The position numbers and the translations under genes are program-made. A DNA stretch of 62,603 nucleotides from positions 1-62,603 of the forward strand of contig WTXG01000215.1 of assembly GCA_022496185.1 (NCBI GenBank). Direction: 5' to 3'. Below, in pieces: positions 1 to 10,746 of the stretch (within the stretch, counting starts at the first letter, position 1; each line of letters opens with the position of its first letter). Under the pieces are notes generated by a model. The model had not been told where the DNA came from, searched no databases, and saw only the letters and a list, made by a program, of their open reading frames with translations. This DNA comes from Multifurca ochricompacta (lineage: Eukaryota > Basidiomycota > Agaricomycetes > Russulales > Russulaceae).

Positions 1-852
1 ATAGGTCCCAGATTCACCGGCGATGGGAAGGGCATCTAGGGGGGCGAGTTGGAAGGTGCAGATGCCAAACTCCCGGACCTCAAATTTTGGCACTTCGTGC
101 ACAACTAGTTAAACTTGGAGGGGAGGAGTGGTGTCATTGGTTTTCATCAAGCTGAAGTCAACAAGTTGGCCCCCAAATTTACGACAAGCACAATCTTGAC
201 ATAATGGGATTGGTACAAAATAGCCAAAGACGTCTGGCATAATGCATGAGTGAGAAGAAGGGAAGCGTTAGTGCAATTGTAAATTTCATTCAAAAGTACA
301 AAGTACTATTTTTCTTTCTCACGCTATGCGATCATCGTTGTTGTCAAACAATATGCCAATCCTTCTCCTCTCCTCCCTCGGGTCTGGTCGGGTCAACACA
401 AATCTTAAGGCTGTCTCAAAGGCGGCGGCTTCATAACTTTTCAGGTTCTATGACGCCGTGAATGTGCCTACTGAATCGCGCAAGTTCTAACACAGAGAAT
501 GAGAAGATCATTAGCGATGACAGTAACTTTTGGAACCCCAAGTTTCTCTTCCGCTTCCATTCATAGTAAAGCTCACTTGCAAAAATGTATTCATGATGGA
601 ATGGTGTGTCTCCTTATTCTTTACTCCACCCCCCGGCCGGAAGACATGACATGTAAAGTGTACAACAAATCATCCCGTGGTCATCGCGCTCCAACAATAA
701 TTCACATTTTGTTTTCCGAACTAACCCTGGAAGCGAATGTCCACCAAGCCAGAGCCTGATTTCCATCAAGTCAACAAGGCATTCTACATGACTGGAAACA
801 CCGGAGCGAATACTTTTTGCAAGGACTGTAAGTGACCCGAGTTTTCCTGGGG

Positions 853-858
853 TATAAA
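853..858 (+). promoter_or_regulatory. TATA box of SSP1
   Basis: TATAAA lies 81-86 nt upstream of the SSP1 ATG. Equivalent boxes lie 81-101 nt upstream of the ATG in SSP2, 3, 4, 5, 6, 8, 10, 12 and 13, which supports these starts. Confidence 0.7.
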
Positions 859-938
859 GGATCGTATTTCCCTTCCTTTCACCTACAGTGCATCCCCCAT
901 CTCGACATTTGCCTTCTCGAGCGTTTCCAAAAACCATC

Positions 939-1157
939 ATGTTCATTAAATCCATCATTGCTCTCTCTCTTGCTGCTTTTGTGCTCGCTGCTCCAGCGGT
1001 GGAACAAGTCGAGAAGAGGCTCGTTGGTAGGGCGTGCTCCAATTACATTCCCACTTTGCACAAGCTGATTTATCTTGAAATAGATCTTGTCGGTCCTGTC
1101 GACGTCAACGTTGATCCTCTTGTTAAAGCCCACCTCGATGTCGACCTACACGCGTGA
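939..1157 (+). CDS. SSP1: small secreted Kex2-type peptide precursor, Val-Asp group
   Basis: Two-exon model: 939-1026 and 1084-1157, joined over a 57-nt phase-1 intron (GTAGGG...GAAATAG, branch-like CTGAT). The 53-residue product starts MFIKSIIALSLAAFVLAAP, a clear signal peptide, then a short pro-segment ending EKR, a Kex2-type dibasic site two residues before the intron. Exon 2 encodes the acidic tail with GPVDVNVDPLVKAHLDVD. The intron length is a multiple of three and has no stop, so intron retention would add 19 residues in frame. The gene sits in the left palindrome arm, convergent with its mirror copy SSP2. Function is unknown. I infer an extracellular peptide from the signal and KR site only. 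Confidence 0.75.
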   Translation: MFIKSIIALSLAAFVLAAPAVEQVEKRLVGRACSNYIPTLHKLIYLEIDLVGPVDVNVDPLVKAHLDVDLHA

Positions 1158-1995
1158 TGGTATTGTTCTCCTGCTTGGTTCTGCATTTTAGTTCTTCGTG
1201 GTATTGACCTATATGACCGCTTCCCCTTAGGCTGAAGTCCAAGAGAAATGTCAACATGCGATACGCTTGGTACCTATACCCCGTAGCCCCGTAGTCCAAG
1301 CTTGATCGCCAACGCATGATGGATTCTCCTGGAGGTAGAAGCCAATAATCGAGCCAAGAAATTTCTGCACATGTTCTTAAATTATGGTTCAGAGAATATT
1401 TAACTTTGTTGAAAGAATACATTTCTTTTCACTCGTTTTCCCTCTGAGAATAATCAGCCTGATAAATTTTTGGAACAAGCCACTGAGATGAACAAAATGC
1501 GCGAGAGCCATTTTTTGGCGTTGTGGTCGTTCCTAGAGAGCAGCGCCCTGGTGTTGCCCCATGGATAATAAGCTAGGAACCAGCTACCTTTTATAAGTTA
1601 CAGGCACTATTTTTTGTTGCTACGCCTCTTCCACATCATCTTTTTACACATCCCTTCTCAAACATGTCACGTGGACACACAAGAGCAAAGAGGTTGGTTG
1701 GCCGAAGTTGGAAATCTATAATCTATAAACCCTAGGCACCAAAACATGCTGGGGTGATAGAACCTCTGGAAAGGATAGGATATCGCAGTGCTGCTGGTCC
1801 ACGGGGCAATTGCAGCAGCACTGTGGGCCTGAGCACAGCCTGAGAGCACGCTGGGCAGCACTTTTCCATTTCTGTTGCTTTGGGGGTAGCTAGTCCCTAA
1901 TTCCTTAAACCGGGTGCCTGGGTAAATGTAAATGTAACAGGGGCGTGGTACAAGCAGCCCAAGTCCAAGAGACATTTCTTGCCGTATAAGGTGTC

Positions 1996-2760
1996 GATGC
2001 ACTGTGGCCGTAACGCGTGCAAGGAACTCCGAGTCCTCAATGGAAGCAAAAATAGAATTGTTGACATAACACTGTTCGGCAGCACATATGTGTGCAGTCG
2101 ATATTAAGATGTTTCTCCGCTGCCCTACCAGGGCACAACGGGGATCATTCTACCATTACAACCTTTTTTTTTTAAGAAAAAAAAACCCCTGCGTATGGTG
2201 GGTGGATTGGAGTCTACCAGAGGCGAGACAGCGGCCCAGGGGGCAATGTCCTGTTTCAGATTCGTAATGGGCGCTTTGTTAATAATACTCAAAATATACA
2301 GGGCTTACCTCTCCATCCAGTTCTCAAACCCCCGCGTACTGCATTCACAAGGAATTTTTTTAACTGAGATAATATTCAGAGATAAGATGATTCATTCGGG
2401 TCAGTGGGGGGGGGGCAACACATGACTCACTGTACCTTCTTTTCCGAGTCCAAGTCGCCTTGTTTTTGTCTTTTTATCTTTCTTATTCGCGCGAAAACTT
2501 CACATGTGCACTTCCTTCAGTGGCTCTTTATTACCATTTTCGCTTTCCATCCGTTAATCTCTCTCTCCTACTCGCCTCGTACCGCTCGCCTTTATTGAGT
2601 ATTGCTCCCTGAGCCCATAATTTCAACCATTTGCTGCTTGTCAAACAGGAAAAAGCAATCTTTTTTTTTTTGGCAGTCGACAGTCGCCCAGTTGGAACAC
2701 GTAACACGTGATAGCGGAGTGCCATTTGTTTGTTTGCTTTGCTTTTTGCTTTACTTCTAA
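1996..2760. other. Spacer of inverted repeat 1
   Basis: Unpaired centre of the first palindrome. Its right part, about 2480-2720, resembles 25670-25840, so the spacer plus right arm is probably the ancestral unit and the left arm an inverted extra copy. No gene seen. Poly-A/T and poly-G tracts occur at 2163-2190, 2404 and 2660. Confidence 0.7.
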
Positions 2761-3556
2761 GACACCTTATACGGCAAGAAATGTCTCTCTTGAGTTGCTT
2801 ATACTATGTCCCTGTTCACATTAACATTTACCCAGGCACCCGGGCTAAGAAATTGGGCAAAGCAACAGAAATGCGAAAAGTGCTGCCCAGCGTGCTCTCA
2901 GGCTGTGCTCAGGCCCGCAGTGCTGCTGCAATTGCCCCGTGGACCAGCAGCACTGCGATATCCTATCCTTTCCAGAGGTTCTATCACCCCAGCATGTTTT
3001 GGTGCCTAGGGTTATAGATTATAGATTTCCAACTTCGGCCAACCAACCTCCTTGCTCTTGTGTGTCCACGTGACATGTTTGAGAAGAGATGTGTAAAAAG
3101 ACGATGTCGAAGAGGCGTAGTTACAAAAAATAGTGCTTGTAACTTATAAAGCTAGCTGGTTCCTAGCCTACTATCCGTGGGGCAATACCAGGGCACTGCT
3201 TGCTCTCTAGGAACGACCACGACGATCTCAGTGGCTTGCTCCAAAAATTTATCAGGCTGATTATTCTCAGAGGGAAAACGAGTGAAAAGATATGTATTCT
3301 TTCAACAAAGTTAAATATTCTCTGAACCATAATTTAAGAACGTGTGCAGAAATTTCTCGGCTCGATTATTGGCTTCTACCTCCAGGAGAATCCATCATGC
3401 GTTGGCGATCAAGCTTGGACTACGGGGCTACGGGGTATAGGTACCAAGCGTATCGCATGTTGACATTTCTCTTGGACTTCAGCCTAAGGGGAAGCGGTCA
3501 TATAGGTCAATACCACGAAGAACTAAAATGCAGAACCAAGCAGGAGAACAATACCA

Positions 3557-3775
3557 TCACGCGTGTAGGTCGACATCGAGGTGGGCTTTAACAAGAGAAT
3601 CAACATTGACGTCGACAGGACCGACAAGATCTATTTCAAGACAAATCAGCTTGTGCAAAGTGGGAATGTAATTGGAGCACGCCCTACCAACGAGCCTCTT
3701 CTCGACTTGTTCCACCGCTGGAGCAGCGAGCACAAAAGCAGCAAGAGAGAGAGCAATGATGGATTTAATGAACAT
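3557..3775 (-). CDS. SSP2: mirror copy of SSP1
   Basis: Exons 3775-3688 and 3630-3557 with a 57-nt phase-1 intron. The predicted peptide matches SSP1 except one Pro-to-Ser change in the acidic tail (VDVNVDSLVKAHL). Signal peptide, EKR site and stop are intact. A TATA box at 3856-3861 lies 81 nt upstream of the start. Transcription runs towards SSP1 across the spacer, so read-through from either gene would yield a self-complementary RNA. Function unknown. Confidence 0.75.
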   Translation of the reverse strand: MFIKSIIALSLAAFVLAAPAVEQVEKRLVGRACSNYIPTLHKLICLEIDLVGPVDVNVDSLVKAHLDVDLHA

Positions 3776-3855
3776 GATGGTTTTTAGAAACGCTCGAGAA
3801 GGCAAATGTCGAGATGGGGGATGCACTATAGGTGAAAGGAAGGGAAATACGATCC

Positions 3856-3861
3856 TTTATA
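3856..3861 (-). promoter_or_regulatory. TATA box of SSP2
   Basis: TATAAA on the minus strand at the same spacing from the ATG as in SSP1. Confidence 0.65.
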
Positions 3862-4802
3862 CCCCAGGAAAACTCGGGTTTCTTACAGGTCGAGTCCTTT
3901 GTAAAGGGTTAATCGCTCCGGTGTTTCCAGTCATGTAGAATGCCTTGTCCACTCGATAGAAATCAGGCTCTGGCTTGGTCGACATTCGCTTCCAGGGTTC
4001 GTTCGGAATACAAAATGTGAATTATTGTTGGAGCGCGATGACCACGGGATGATTTGTTGTACATCTTTACATGTCATGTCTTCCGGCCGGGGGGTGGAGT
4101 AAAGAATAAGGAGACACACCATTCCATCATGAATACATTTTTGCAAGTGAGCTTTTCTATGAATGGAAGCGGAAGAGAAACTTGGGGTTCCAAAAGTTAC
4201 TGTCATCGCTAATGATCTTCTCATTCTCTGTGTTAGAACTTGCACGATTCAGTAGGCACATTCACGGCGTCATAGAACCTGAAAAGTTATGAAGCCGCCG
4301 CCTTTGAGACAGCCTTACGGGGTCACTCCGTGGTGGAGGGTTCACAGCTAGCCGAGGCTGATACCAATTGGTCGCCTGTAGCCCTGCAGACTTGTGTTGA
4401 CCCGACCAGACCCGAGGGAGGAGAGGAGAAGGATTGGCATGTTGTTTGACAACAACGATGATCGCATAGCGTGAGAAAGAAAAATTGTACTTTTGAATGA
4501 AATTTACAATTGCACTAACGCTTCCCTTCATGCATTATGCCAGACATCTTTGGCTATTTTGTACCAACGCCATTATGTCAAGGTTGTGCTTGTCGTAAAT
4601 TTGGGGGTCAACTTGTTGACTTCAGCTTGATGAAACCAACAACACCCTCCTCCCCTCCAAGTTTAACTAATTGTGCCACGAAGTGCCGGAATTTGAGGTC
4701 CGGGAATTTGGCATCTGCACCTTCCAACTCGCCCCCCCTAGATATGCCCTCATCCTCATCCATGCACATGCCCTTCCCATCGCCGGTGGATCTGGGACCT
4801 AT

Positions 4803-5138
4803 TCCTACCCTACTCTTACTCAGGTACTTAAATATCCCCAATAAGATTTTAATTGTGGCAAAGAAGCATGCGACTTGCGATTTTGACAGCGCTCCAGTTT
4901 CTTCTGTCGGTCACACAAGAATTATTTCTCGAATAAAGAAAAAGATTGTTAATAAAGTTGGATAGTTCCAAGGTATTATCTCCCACTAGCCACGTGCTCA
5001 AACCACACAACTTTCCCCACCCAGATACAAAAACTCTACGGTATTCCACACAAAACGTGCGGTTAACATGTTTCCTGGGATTTACCCTGAGGGTCAATGG
5101 TTAATACATGATGAGAGTCAAAATGGAGATTAGTACCA
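4803..5138. repeat. SSP 3'-flank repeat unit
   Basis: No gene. The sequence is closely related to 9370-9690 (downstream of SSP5) and, inverted, to 23630-24000 (downstream of SSP9). SSP genes have therefore been duplicated together with several hundred bases of 3' flank. Confidence 0.8.
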
Positions 5139-5360
5139 TCACGCGTGTAGGTCAACATCGAGGTAGGCTTTAACAAGAGGATCAACATTGACGTCGACAG
5201 GACCGACAAGATCTATTTCAAGATAAATCAGCTTGTGCAAAGTGAGAATGTAATTGGAGCACGCCCTACCGACGAGCCTCTTCTCGGCTGGTTGCACCGC
5301 TGGAACAGCAAGCACAAAAGCAGCAAGAGAAAGAGCAATGACAGATTTAATGAACTGCAT
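5139..5360 (-). CDS. SSP3: small secreted Kex2-type peptide precursor, Val-Asp group
   Basis: Exons 5360-5270 and 5212-5139, with a 57-nt phase-1 intron, give 54 residues. The signal peptide MQFIKSVIALSLAAFVLAVP is followed by a pro-segment ending AEKR. The tail is nearly that of SSP1, with LVKAYLDVD in place of LVKAHLDVD. The intron is stop-free and a multiple of three. A TATA box lies at 5451-5456. A solo LTR with target duplication sits at 5581-5932, about 125 bp upstream of the TATA box, so the upstream promoter has been split by a transposon. Function unknown. Confidence 0.75.
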   Translation of the reverse strand: MQFIKSVIALSLAAFVLAVPAVQPAEKRLVGRACSNYILTLHKLIYLEIDLVGPVDVNVDPLVKAYLDVDLHA

Positions 5361-5450
5361 TGTGTTCGCAATGGATAGAGTTGGCTCAGATGGATTGAAC
5401 AATGCAGATGATGAAAACCAATGAGATTTTTGAGACCCACTGTCGACCTT

Positions 5451-5456
5451 TTTATA
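5451..5456 (-). promoter_or_regulatory. TATA box of SSP3
   Basis: TATAAA on the minus strand, 91-96 nt upstream of the SSP3 ATG. Confidence 0.65.
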
Positions 5457-5580
5457 CTCCAAGCTCCATCAAATGTCTGCTATGTTTGAGAGTAATCGGA
5501 TATTTCGCTTGCGTGGTTGTAATTGGTTAAGGACATAGCGTTTGCGCTTTTCCTTTTCCAGATTGGATCTGCCGAAACCC

Positions 5581-5932
5581 TGTTGAGACGGACCCAAAGC
5601 CACCGGATCAACCCGAGTGGCATTACCGCCATGCACGCTTGTGGCGTGCTTTGACTCATTGATAAAGGACAATCCACAAACGCTCTTTATTCTCTCTTGT
5701 GACTGTAGGACAATGGACTTAGATAGTACTGTTCTACAAACTAGGATTACACACTCTTTTAGTATTTAAGGACCTCCCTTCGTGTAGTTGTCACTTCAGT
5801 TTTAACCAAACTAAACTGAAGTGAGTATTACTTATCTTATCTCTTACCTTACTTAGTTAACGCATTACATCACACAGTTATCGCTACTAAACTAGGTAGC
5901 GCTTATCTAACTCGCTGCTGCTCAAAACGACA
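5581..5932 (+). mobile_element. Solo LTR with 5-bp target duplication (AACCC)
   Basis: A 352-bp insertion that starts TGTTGAGACGG and ends AACGACA. It is flanked by AACCC at 5576-5580 and 5933-5937. The same 5' flank without the insertion is seen upstream of SSP5 (about 10130), which proves the insertion. TG...CA ends and a 5-bp duplication are typical of LTR retrotransposons. It contains no coding sequence. Confidence 0.88.
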
Positions 5933-6160
5933 AACCCAACCTTGTCTGACTTGTTGTGGAGTGGAGTCCGTCATTGTCGCTCAGTTGCGTTATCCCCGCA
6001 AGTTTCCGAGAATGGAAGCCTGTCCGGCAACCAGCCATCTGGCATCTTGGCATCTTCCAAGCACAGTGCAGACTAATAAACAATGGGGTGAAGTGAACAC
6101 TCCACCGGGTCACGAAAATTATGAGACTCACGCAGATTCATGATCCGGTAGTCGCCCTGC
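5933..6160. repeat. SSP 5'-flank repeat
   Basis: Shared with 9028-9240 and partly with 10131-10240, upstream of SSP4 and SSP5. It marks the distal upstream part of the duplicated SSP unit. Confidence 0.75.
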
Positions 6161-6275
6161 CATGTCACCACAAGTGATCCCCCCTCTATTGAAAACACAC
6201 GAAACCCTTCTTTCTGATTGAAGAGGCAACTCAATTAAACCAACGGAAATCCACCCTCTTTGTAGTCATCTGATG

Positions 6276-6690
6276 TTAAGACTAGGTGAATTGGCTGCAG
6301 TTTCCCTAGAGCATGCGAAAGTATATCAAAAATTTGGACATCTAATGGAGGTGTCTATTTTGGAGATCATAGAATACCTAGTTGAGAACGGCGTGGATGC
6401 TGATGTGAAAGGCGGTGATTTTGGAGGTGCCACCCAGGCAGCAGCATCTACTGGGATACTCGAAATCCCCTAATTAAACGTGGCGCATGTATCAAATATC
6501 AATGCAAAAGGGCCGAAGACTACGGTGGTGCTCTTCAAGTTGGCGGCATACTGGAGACTTTTGGAGATCGTGAAAAACTTGAACGTGGGACGGATGTCAA
6601 TGTGGCTGATACAGGCAGCAGCACACTTAGGTCATAAGGTGTCTTGGTGCAAAACGTTCACCTAGAGAGAGGGACTGCCATGGAACTCGG
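6276..6690 (+). pseudogene. Ankyrin-repeat relic
   Basis: Two adjacent short reading frames encode pieces typical of fungal ankyrin repeats. The first has EIIEYLVENGVDADVKGGDF followed by GATQAAASTGILEI. After a stop and a frame change comes a piece with NINAKG, a Leu/Ala-rich helix and LLEIVKNL. A stop at about 6471 and the loss of frame show that it is broken. It is probably a relic of an ankyrin-repeat (for example NACHT-ankyrin) gene, but no N-terminal domain is visible to confirm this. Confidence 0.5.
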
Positions 6691-6699
6691 TCGGTCTTT

Positions 6700-8440
6700 T
6701 TTTTTCTCCACCTCTGCCTCTCAAGAGTTGTGGGGGGTTCTTTAGACCCCCCCCTCAGGGGTGAAGTGAACTATGGGTTGTGAGTCCTCTGACGTGGAGT
6801 GTGCAAAGTTCCCCGGACCCCGGATGCGAAATGGAACTTGGGGCACACTATGTACCACAGCACCACCCTCTCACCAAGCCGCGGATTGTGGTGTAGGAGT
6901 ACAATCATGCGCCCACCGGCGATGGCATTGCTCCCCACCACTGGAAACGCTCTGGCCGACCGCGTACATTCAGGCTGTGGTTGTTCATGCTGTCCTGAGG
7001 GTGAAAGCTCCCCCCCCATAATCGTAAGCGCCTCGGTTGCTGATCATTTTCGCGCTAACTCTTTGGCGGCAGAAGGCTACGCGCTACAAACAATTCACAG
7101 AACCGAAAGCTCGCCAGGTGGGGGAGGGAGGGGGGAGGCCTACCGTGAGCCACCCAGCGACTCGGCCGTTATTTTGGGGCAGAGATTGCAAAGGGAGTCT
7201 CCGTCTGCAACAAATTCTGCTTTTCAAACACTGGCCACTGAGACAACTAATTTGTAAGCTTCTCTCTTGCAATTGGTGTGTTCGTATTTCCAAGAATTTC
7301 ATTCTTACTTTGCGCTCTGAGGTACTCGTGCCTTGATCACTTGCATAGTCATTTCATGAGTAATCACGCCGAGGAAATGGAAAAATGGTCATGGTCAGTC
7401 ACGGTCAAATGCCGGGCCTGCAACTTTTTATTCCTGGTCTGGTCTTCCTGGAGGTGAGCCTCCCATCATTACACTCTTAATTTAGTATCTATGTCGCACC
7501 CTGTCATCTCTCAGCATCTATCATCGAAAAATAATCATCTAGCGCCTTTCCCCGCTAGCCCTCTAACTTTCTCTGATACTCTATGTCTTATAATCCTCGC
7601 GCGTGCGGACAGCGGCCTGTTCTAATTTCAAACCAGTGCTGGACGCCGCCTTAGATGAGTATGTACGAAGGCTGGCACAACTCCGTCCGAATACTTTCCA
7701 ACAAACTAAAAGGCTGTGACACAGCGTAGTATATCATCCTCTCCGCGCTTCAAAGGGGAGTTCCCCGTCTGCAGGTGCAATCCGTAGGCTTTCCAAAAGG
7801 ACCTAAGGTGACTGTGGGGTGTATACCCCTCACGCTATCGACCTGTGCGCAGCTAGTCTAGGGTATTAGTCTGGTAGGTCTCAGGGGGTGATACGTTGTT
7901 TATGACCAACCTCCCTCCCGTATACTTTTTTTTTTCAGGTTTTTTTCCACCCGTAAAAGCCGTATTCGTTACCATTGATGTCCTTCTTACTTTTTGGGTA
8001 TCCTCCTCGTTTACTTTCGTACCGGTTGTTTTACCTTGATTCTAAAGCATTAAAGAAGCTCAATAAAATTGCGATCCCGTTATTCAGCCTTTTTGAAACT
8101 ATGGAACTCTTAAATCCCCTCCCCCTCTTCTCCCAAGATCTATAGTGACATGCAGAAAGATGCTGACAGGAATTAACGGGTATGAGAGCTTCAGTAGCTG
8201 GACCGACTATCGCAGAAGGAGTCTCTGATGGCGGTGGGGCACATCCATGTCAATGTGAACAAGATGACGTGTCCTCGAGCGCAGTGTAGATTTCAACGTG
8301 AAGGGCATATCCTCTGCACTGTGGCTCCTATTCCAACGCTAACTTTCTTCAATAACCATGTAAACTTGGAAAGAAAGTAACTGGGAAGGACGGCGGAGAC
8401 GAACCAGCTCCACCTCGTTTTTGGATATGTTGAAATAGTA
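6700..8440. other. No gene recognised
   Basis: Only short unsupported frames and homopolymer tracts. From about 8450 to 8640 the sequence resembles the 3' flank of SSP12/SSP13 (46560-46800), so it belongs to the SSP4 unit. Confidence 0.6.
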
Positions 8441-8643
8441 ACATTAAAAAAAAAAAGTAAGTCAACTCTCAAAATACGAACTGACAACAACAACCCAATC
8501 TTTTCTTCTCTCTTTTTTTTTTTTGCAATGACAACCTCAATGGCAATTGGTCCAGAACCTGCCCTTCAACCTTATCCCAAGGTTGACCTAAGCGTTAACG
8601 ATCAATAATACGTAGAGTAGAGCCAAGCAGGAGAGCAATACCA

Positions 8644-8865
8644 TCACACGTGTATGCTCTCTTCGATGGTGGCGTCAATAGCACCAAGAACATTGACATC
8701 GACAGGATCGCCAAGATCTATTTCAAGATAAATCAGCTTGTGCAAAGTGGGAATATAATTAAAACACGCCTTACTAAGAAGCCTTTTCTTGACTGGTTGC
8801 ACCCCTGGAGCAGCGAGCACAAAAGCAGCAAGAGAGAGAGCAATGATGGTTTTAATGAACTGCAT
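8644..8865 (-). CDS. SSP4: small secreted Kex2-type peptide precursor, divergent tail
   Basis: Exons 8865-8775 and 8717-8644 over a 57-nt phase-1 intron give 54 residues. The signal MQFIKTIIALSLAAFVLAAP is followed by VQPVKKR. The mature tail differs strongly from SSP1: it keeps GDPVDVNV and then reads LGAIDATIEESIHV. By hand count the intron matches the SSP1 intron at 52 of 57 positions, while the mature exons match at about 51 of 74, so the coding part has diverged faster than the intron. The 3' flank resembles that of SSP12/13. Function unknown. Confidence 0.75.
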   Translation of the reverse strand: MQFIKTIIALSLAAFVLAAPGVQPVKKRLLSKACFNYIPTLHKLIYLEIDLGDPVDVNVLGAIDATIEESIHV

Positions 8866-8941
8866 TGTGCTCGCAATGGATGGAATTGGCTCAGATAGAT
8901 AGAACACCAATAGATGTTACTAAAGACTCACTGTCGCCCTT

Positions 8942-8947
8942 TTTATA
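8942..8947 (-). promoter_or_regulatory. TATA box of SSP4
   Basis: TATAAA on the minus strand, 77-82 nt upstream of the ATG. Confidence 0.65.
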
Positions 8948-9690
8948 CTCCAAGCTCCATTGCGTGGTTGTAATGTAATTGGTTAAGGACATAGCGTTTG
9001 CACTTTTGCAGATTAAATCTGCCGAACCCAACCTTGTCTGACTTGTTGTGGAGTCCATTATTGTCGCTTAGTTGCGTTATCCCCGTAAGTTTCCGAGAAT
9101 GGAAGCCTGTCTGGAACCAGCCGTCTGGCATCTTGTCATCTTCCAAGCACAGTGCAGACTAATAAACAATGGGTGAAATGAAGACTTCACCGGAACGCGA
9201 AAATTATGAGACTCACACAGTTTCATGATCCGGTAGCTGCACCTTCCAACTCATCCCCCTTGGTACTATGCCCCTCATCCTCATCCATGCACATGAAAGC
9301 CATAATGTGCCCTTCCCTACCGCCGGCAGCAACGCGCTCACAGTACCCATCAAACCACCACTCACGTGGATCTGGAACCTATTCTTACCTACCCTACTCT
9401 CACTCAGGTACTTTAATATACCCAATGAACCATGCGACTTGCGATTTTGACAGCGTTCCAGCTTCGTCTGTCAGTCACACAATATATGTTTCTCAAATTT
9501 AAAAAAAAAGTTGATAGTTCCAATGTATTACTTCCCACTAGCCACGTACTCAAACCACACAACTTTCCCCACCCAGATACAAAAACTCCACGGTATTCCA
9601 CACAAAACGTGCTGTTAACGTGTCTCCTGGGATTCACCCTGAGGGTCAATGGTTAATACATCACGAGAGTCAAAATGGAGATTAGTACCA

Positions 9691-9911
9691 TCACACTTGT
9701 ACGTCGACATCGACGTCAGCATCAAGAAGAGAACCGAGATCGACGTCGGCAGGGATGTTAGCATCTATGTCAAAATAAATCAGCTTGTGCAAAGTGGTAA
9801 TTCATCCGAGCCTGCCGTACTAATCTGCCTCTTCTCGGCTGGTTGCACCACTGGAACAGCGAGCACAAAAGCAGCAAGAGAAAGAGCAATGATAGATTTA
9901 ATGAACTGCAT
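9691..9911 (-). CDS. SSP5: small secreted Kex2-type peptide precursor, divergent tail
   Basis: Exons 9911-9821 and 9764-9691 are separated by a 56-nt phase-1 intron (GTACGG...GACATAG), giving 54 residues. The signal MQFIKSIIALSLAAFVLAVP is followed by VVQPAEKR. The mature tail QINANIPADVDLGSLLDAD ends in a VDVDV run, acidic like SSP1 but with little residue identity. The 3' flank is the repeat shared with 4803-5138. The intron is not a multiple of three, so retention would end translation early, unlike SSP1-4. Function unknown. Confidence 0.72.
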
Positions 9912-10006
9912 TGTATTCTCAATGGATAGAGTTGGCTCAGATGGATAGAACGATGCAGATGATGGTCAGAAAACCGATGAGATTTCTGATACCCATTGTC
10001 GCCCCT

Positions 10007-10012
10007 TTTATA
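10007..10012 (-). promoter_or_regulatory. TATA box of SSP5
   Basis: TATAAA on the minus strand, 96-101 nt upstream of the ATG. Confidence 0.6.
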
Positions 10013-10239
10013 CTCCAAGCTGCATCAAATGTCTGCTATGTTTGAGAGTAATCGGATATTTCGCTTGCGTGGTTGTAATTGGTTAAGGACATAGCGTTCG
10101 CGCTTTTCCTTTTCCAGATTGGATCTGCCGAAACCCAACCTTTGTGGAGCCCGTCATTGTCGCCCAGTTGCGTTATCCCCGTAGTTTCCGAGAATGGAAG
10201 CCTGTCCGGCAACCAGCCATCTGGCATCTTAGCAGCTGG

Positions 10240-10746
10240 GTATACCTGGAAGATCAACACGTTGCCCACATTAATTTTGTCAGAAAAAACAACTGATTCT
10301 TACTCTCTTATTACTAACTTGTTTTGTGCACATATATCCCAATAGTCCAGCCGAAGACCCCACCGCTTTAATTGTGAACCCTCCACACCAAATATTGACA
10401 ACTGAATGTAACCTGTCGATCACAACATGCAGCGATGGTACTTCCATGATGGATGTTGACATATTCACTGATAAATCCGAATGGGCTATTTTCTCGTCCC
10501 CTTTTTTTTCAATCCTGGCCTAACACCTTAGACGCCGATCTTGTGTTGACGTAAAGACTTGGGTTGATCCCGAATTGCTTTGCCATCCCTAAACTTCAGT
10601 GATTTACAGATTGTTACATTTTTATTAGTGAGATCGAAATAATAATAATAATAAACCCATCGCTACTGCTGCCAGGTACAAACATCGTTACTTTTTACAC
10701 GATTACAATAAACGTGCTTGCTACACCGCAACTACACACAACTCTT
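10240..10746. other. Intergenic, no gene recognised
   Basis: Contains a short AATAAT microsatellite at about 10638. It is the 3' side of the F-box-like gene. Confidence 0.6.

Larger units (their letters stand above)
1..1995. repeat. Large inverted repeat 1, left arm (open at window edge)
   Basis: This stretch is the reverse complement of 2761-4802. Base 1 pairs with about 4802 and base 1995 with 2761, so the palindrome probably continues beyond the window. The arms are not identical: the left arm lacks about 23 nt near position 40 and about 66 nt near 400 that the right arm has, and the right arm lacks about 40 nt corresponding to about 1510-1540. Substitutions are scattered. The arm carries SSP1. 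A third, diverged single copy of the same unit lies at about 25640-27300. Confidence 0.9.
2761..4802. repeat. Large inverted repeat 1, right arm
   Basis: Reverse-complement partner of 1-1995, carrying SSP2. The sequence immediately outside (4803-5138) continues into a 3'-flank repeat shared with 9370-9690 and 23630-24000. Confidence 0.9.

Noticed and set aside
888..1157. Longer N-terminal extension of SSP1 upstream of the ATG at 939
   Set aside because: The extension begins at a GTG, not ATG, and lies between TATA box and start; the ATG at 939 gives a clean signal peptide.
4537..4965. 142-codon plus-strand frame at the outer end of palindrome 1
   Set aside because: It spans the arm border and flank repeat; copies elsewhere do not keep the frame.
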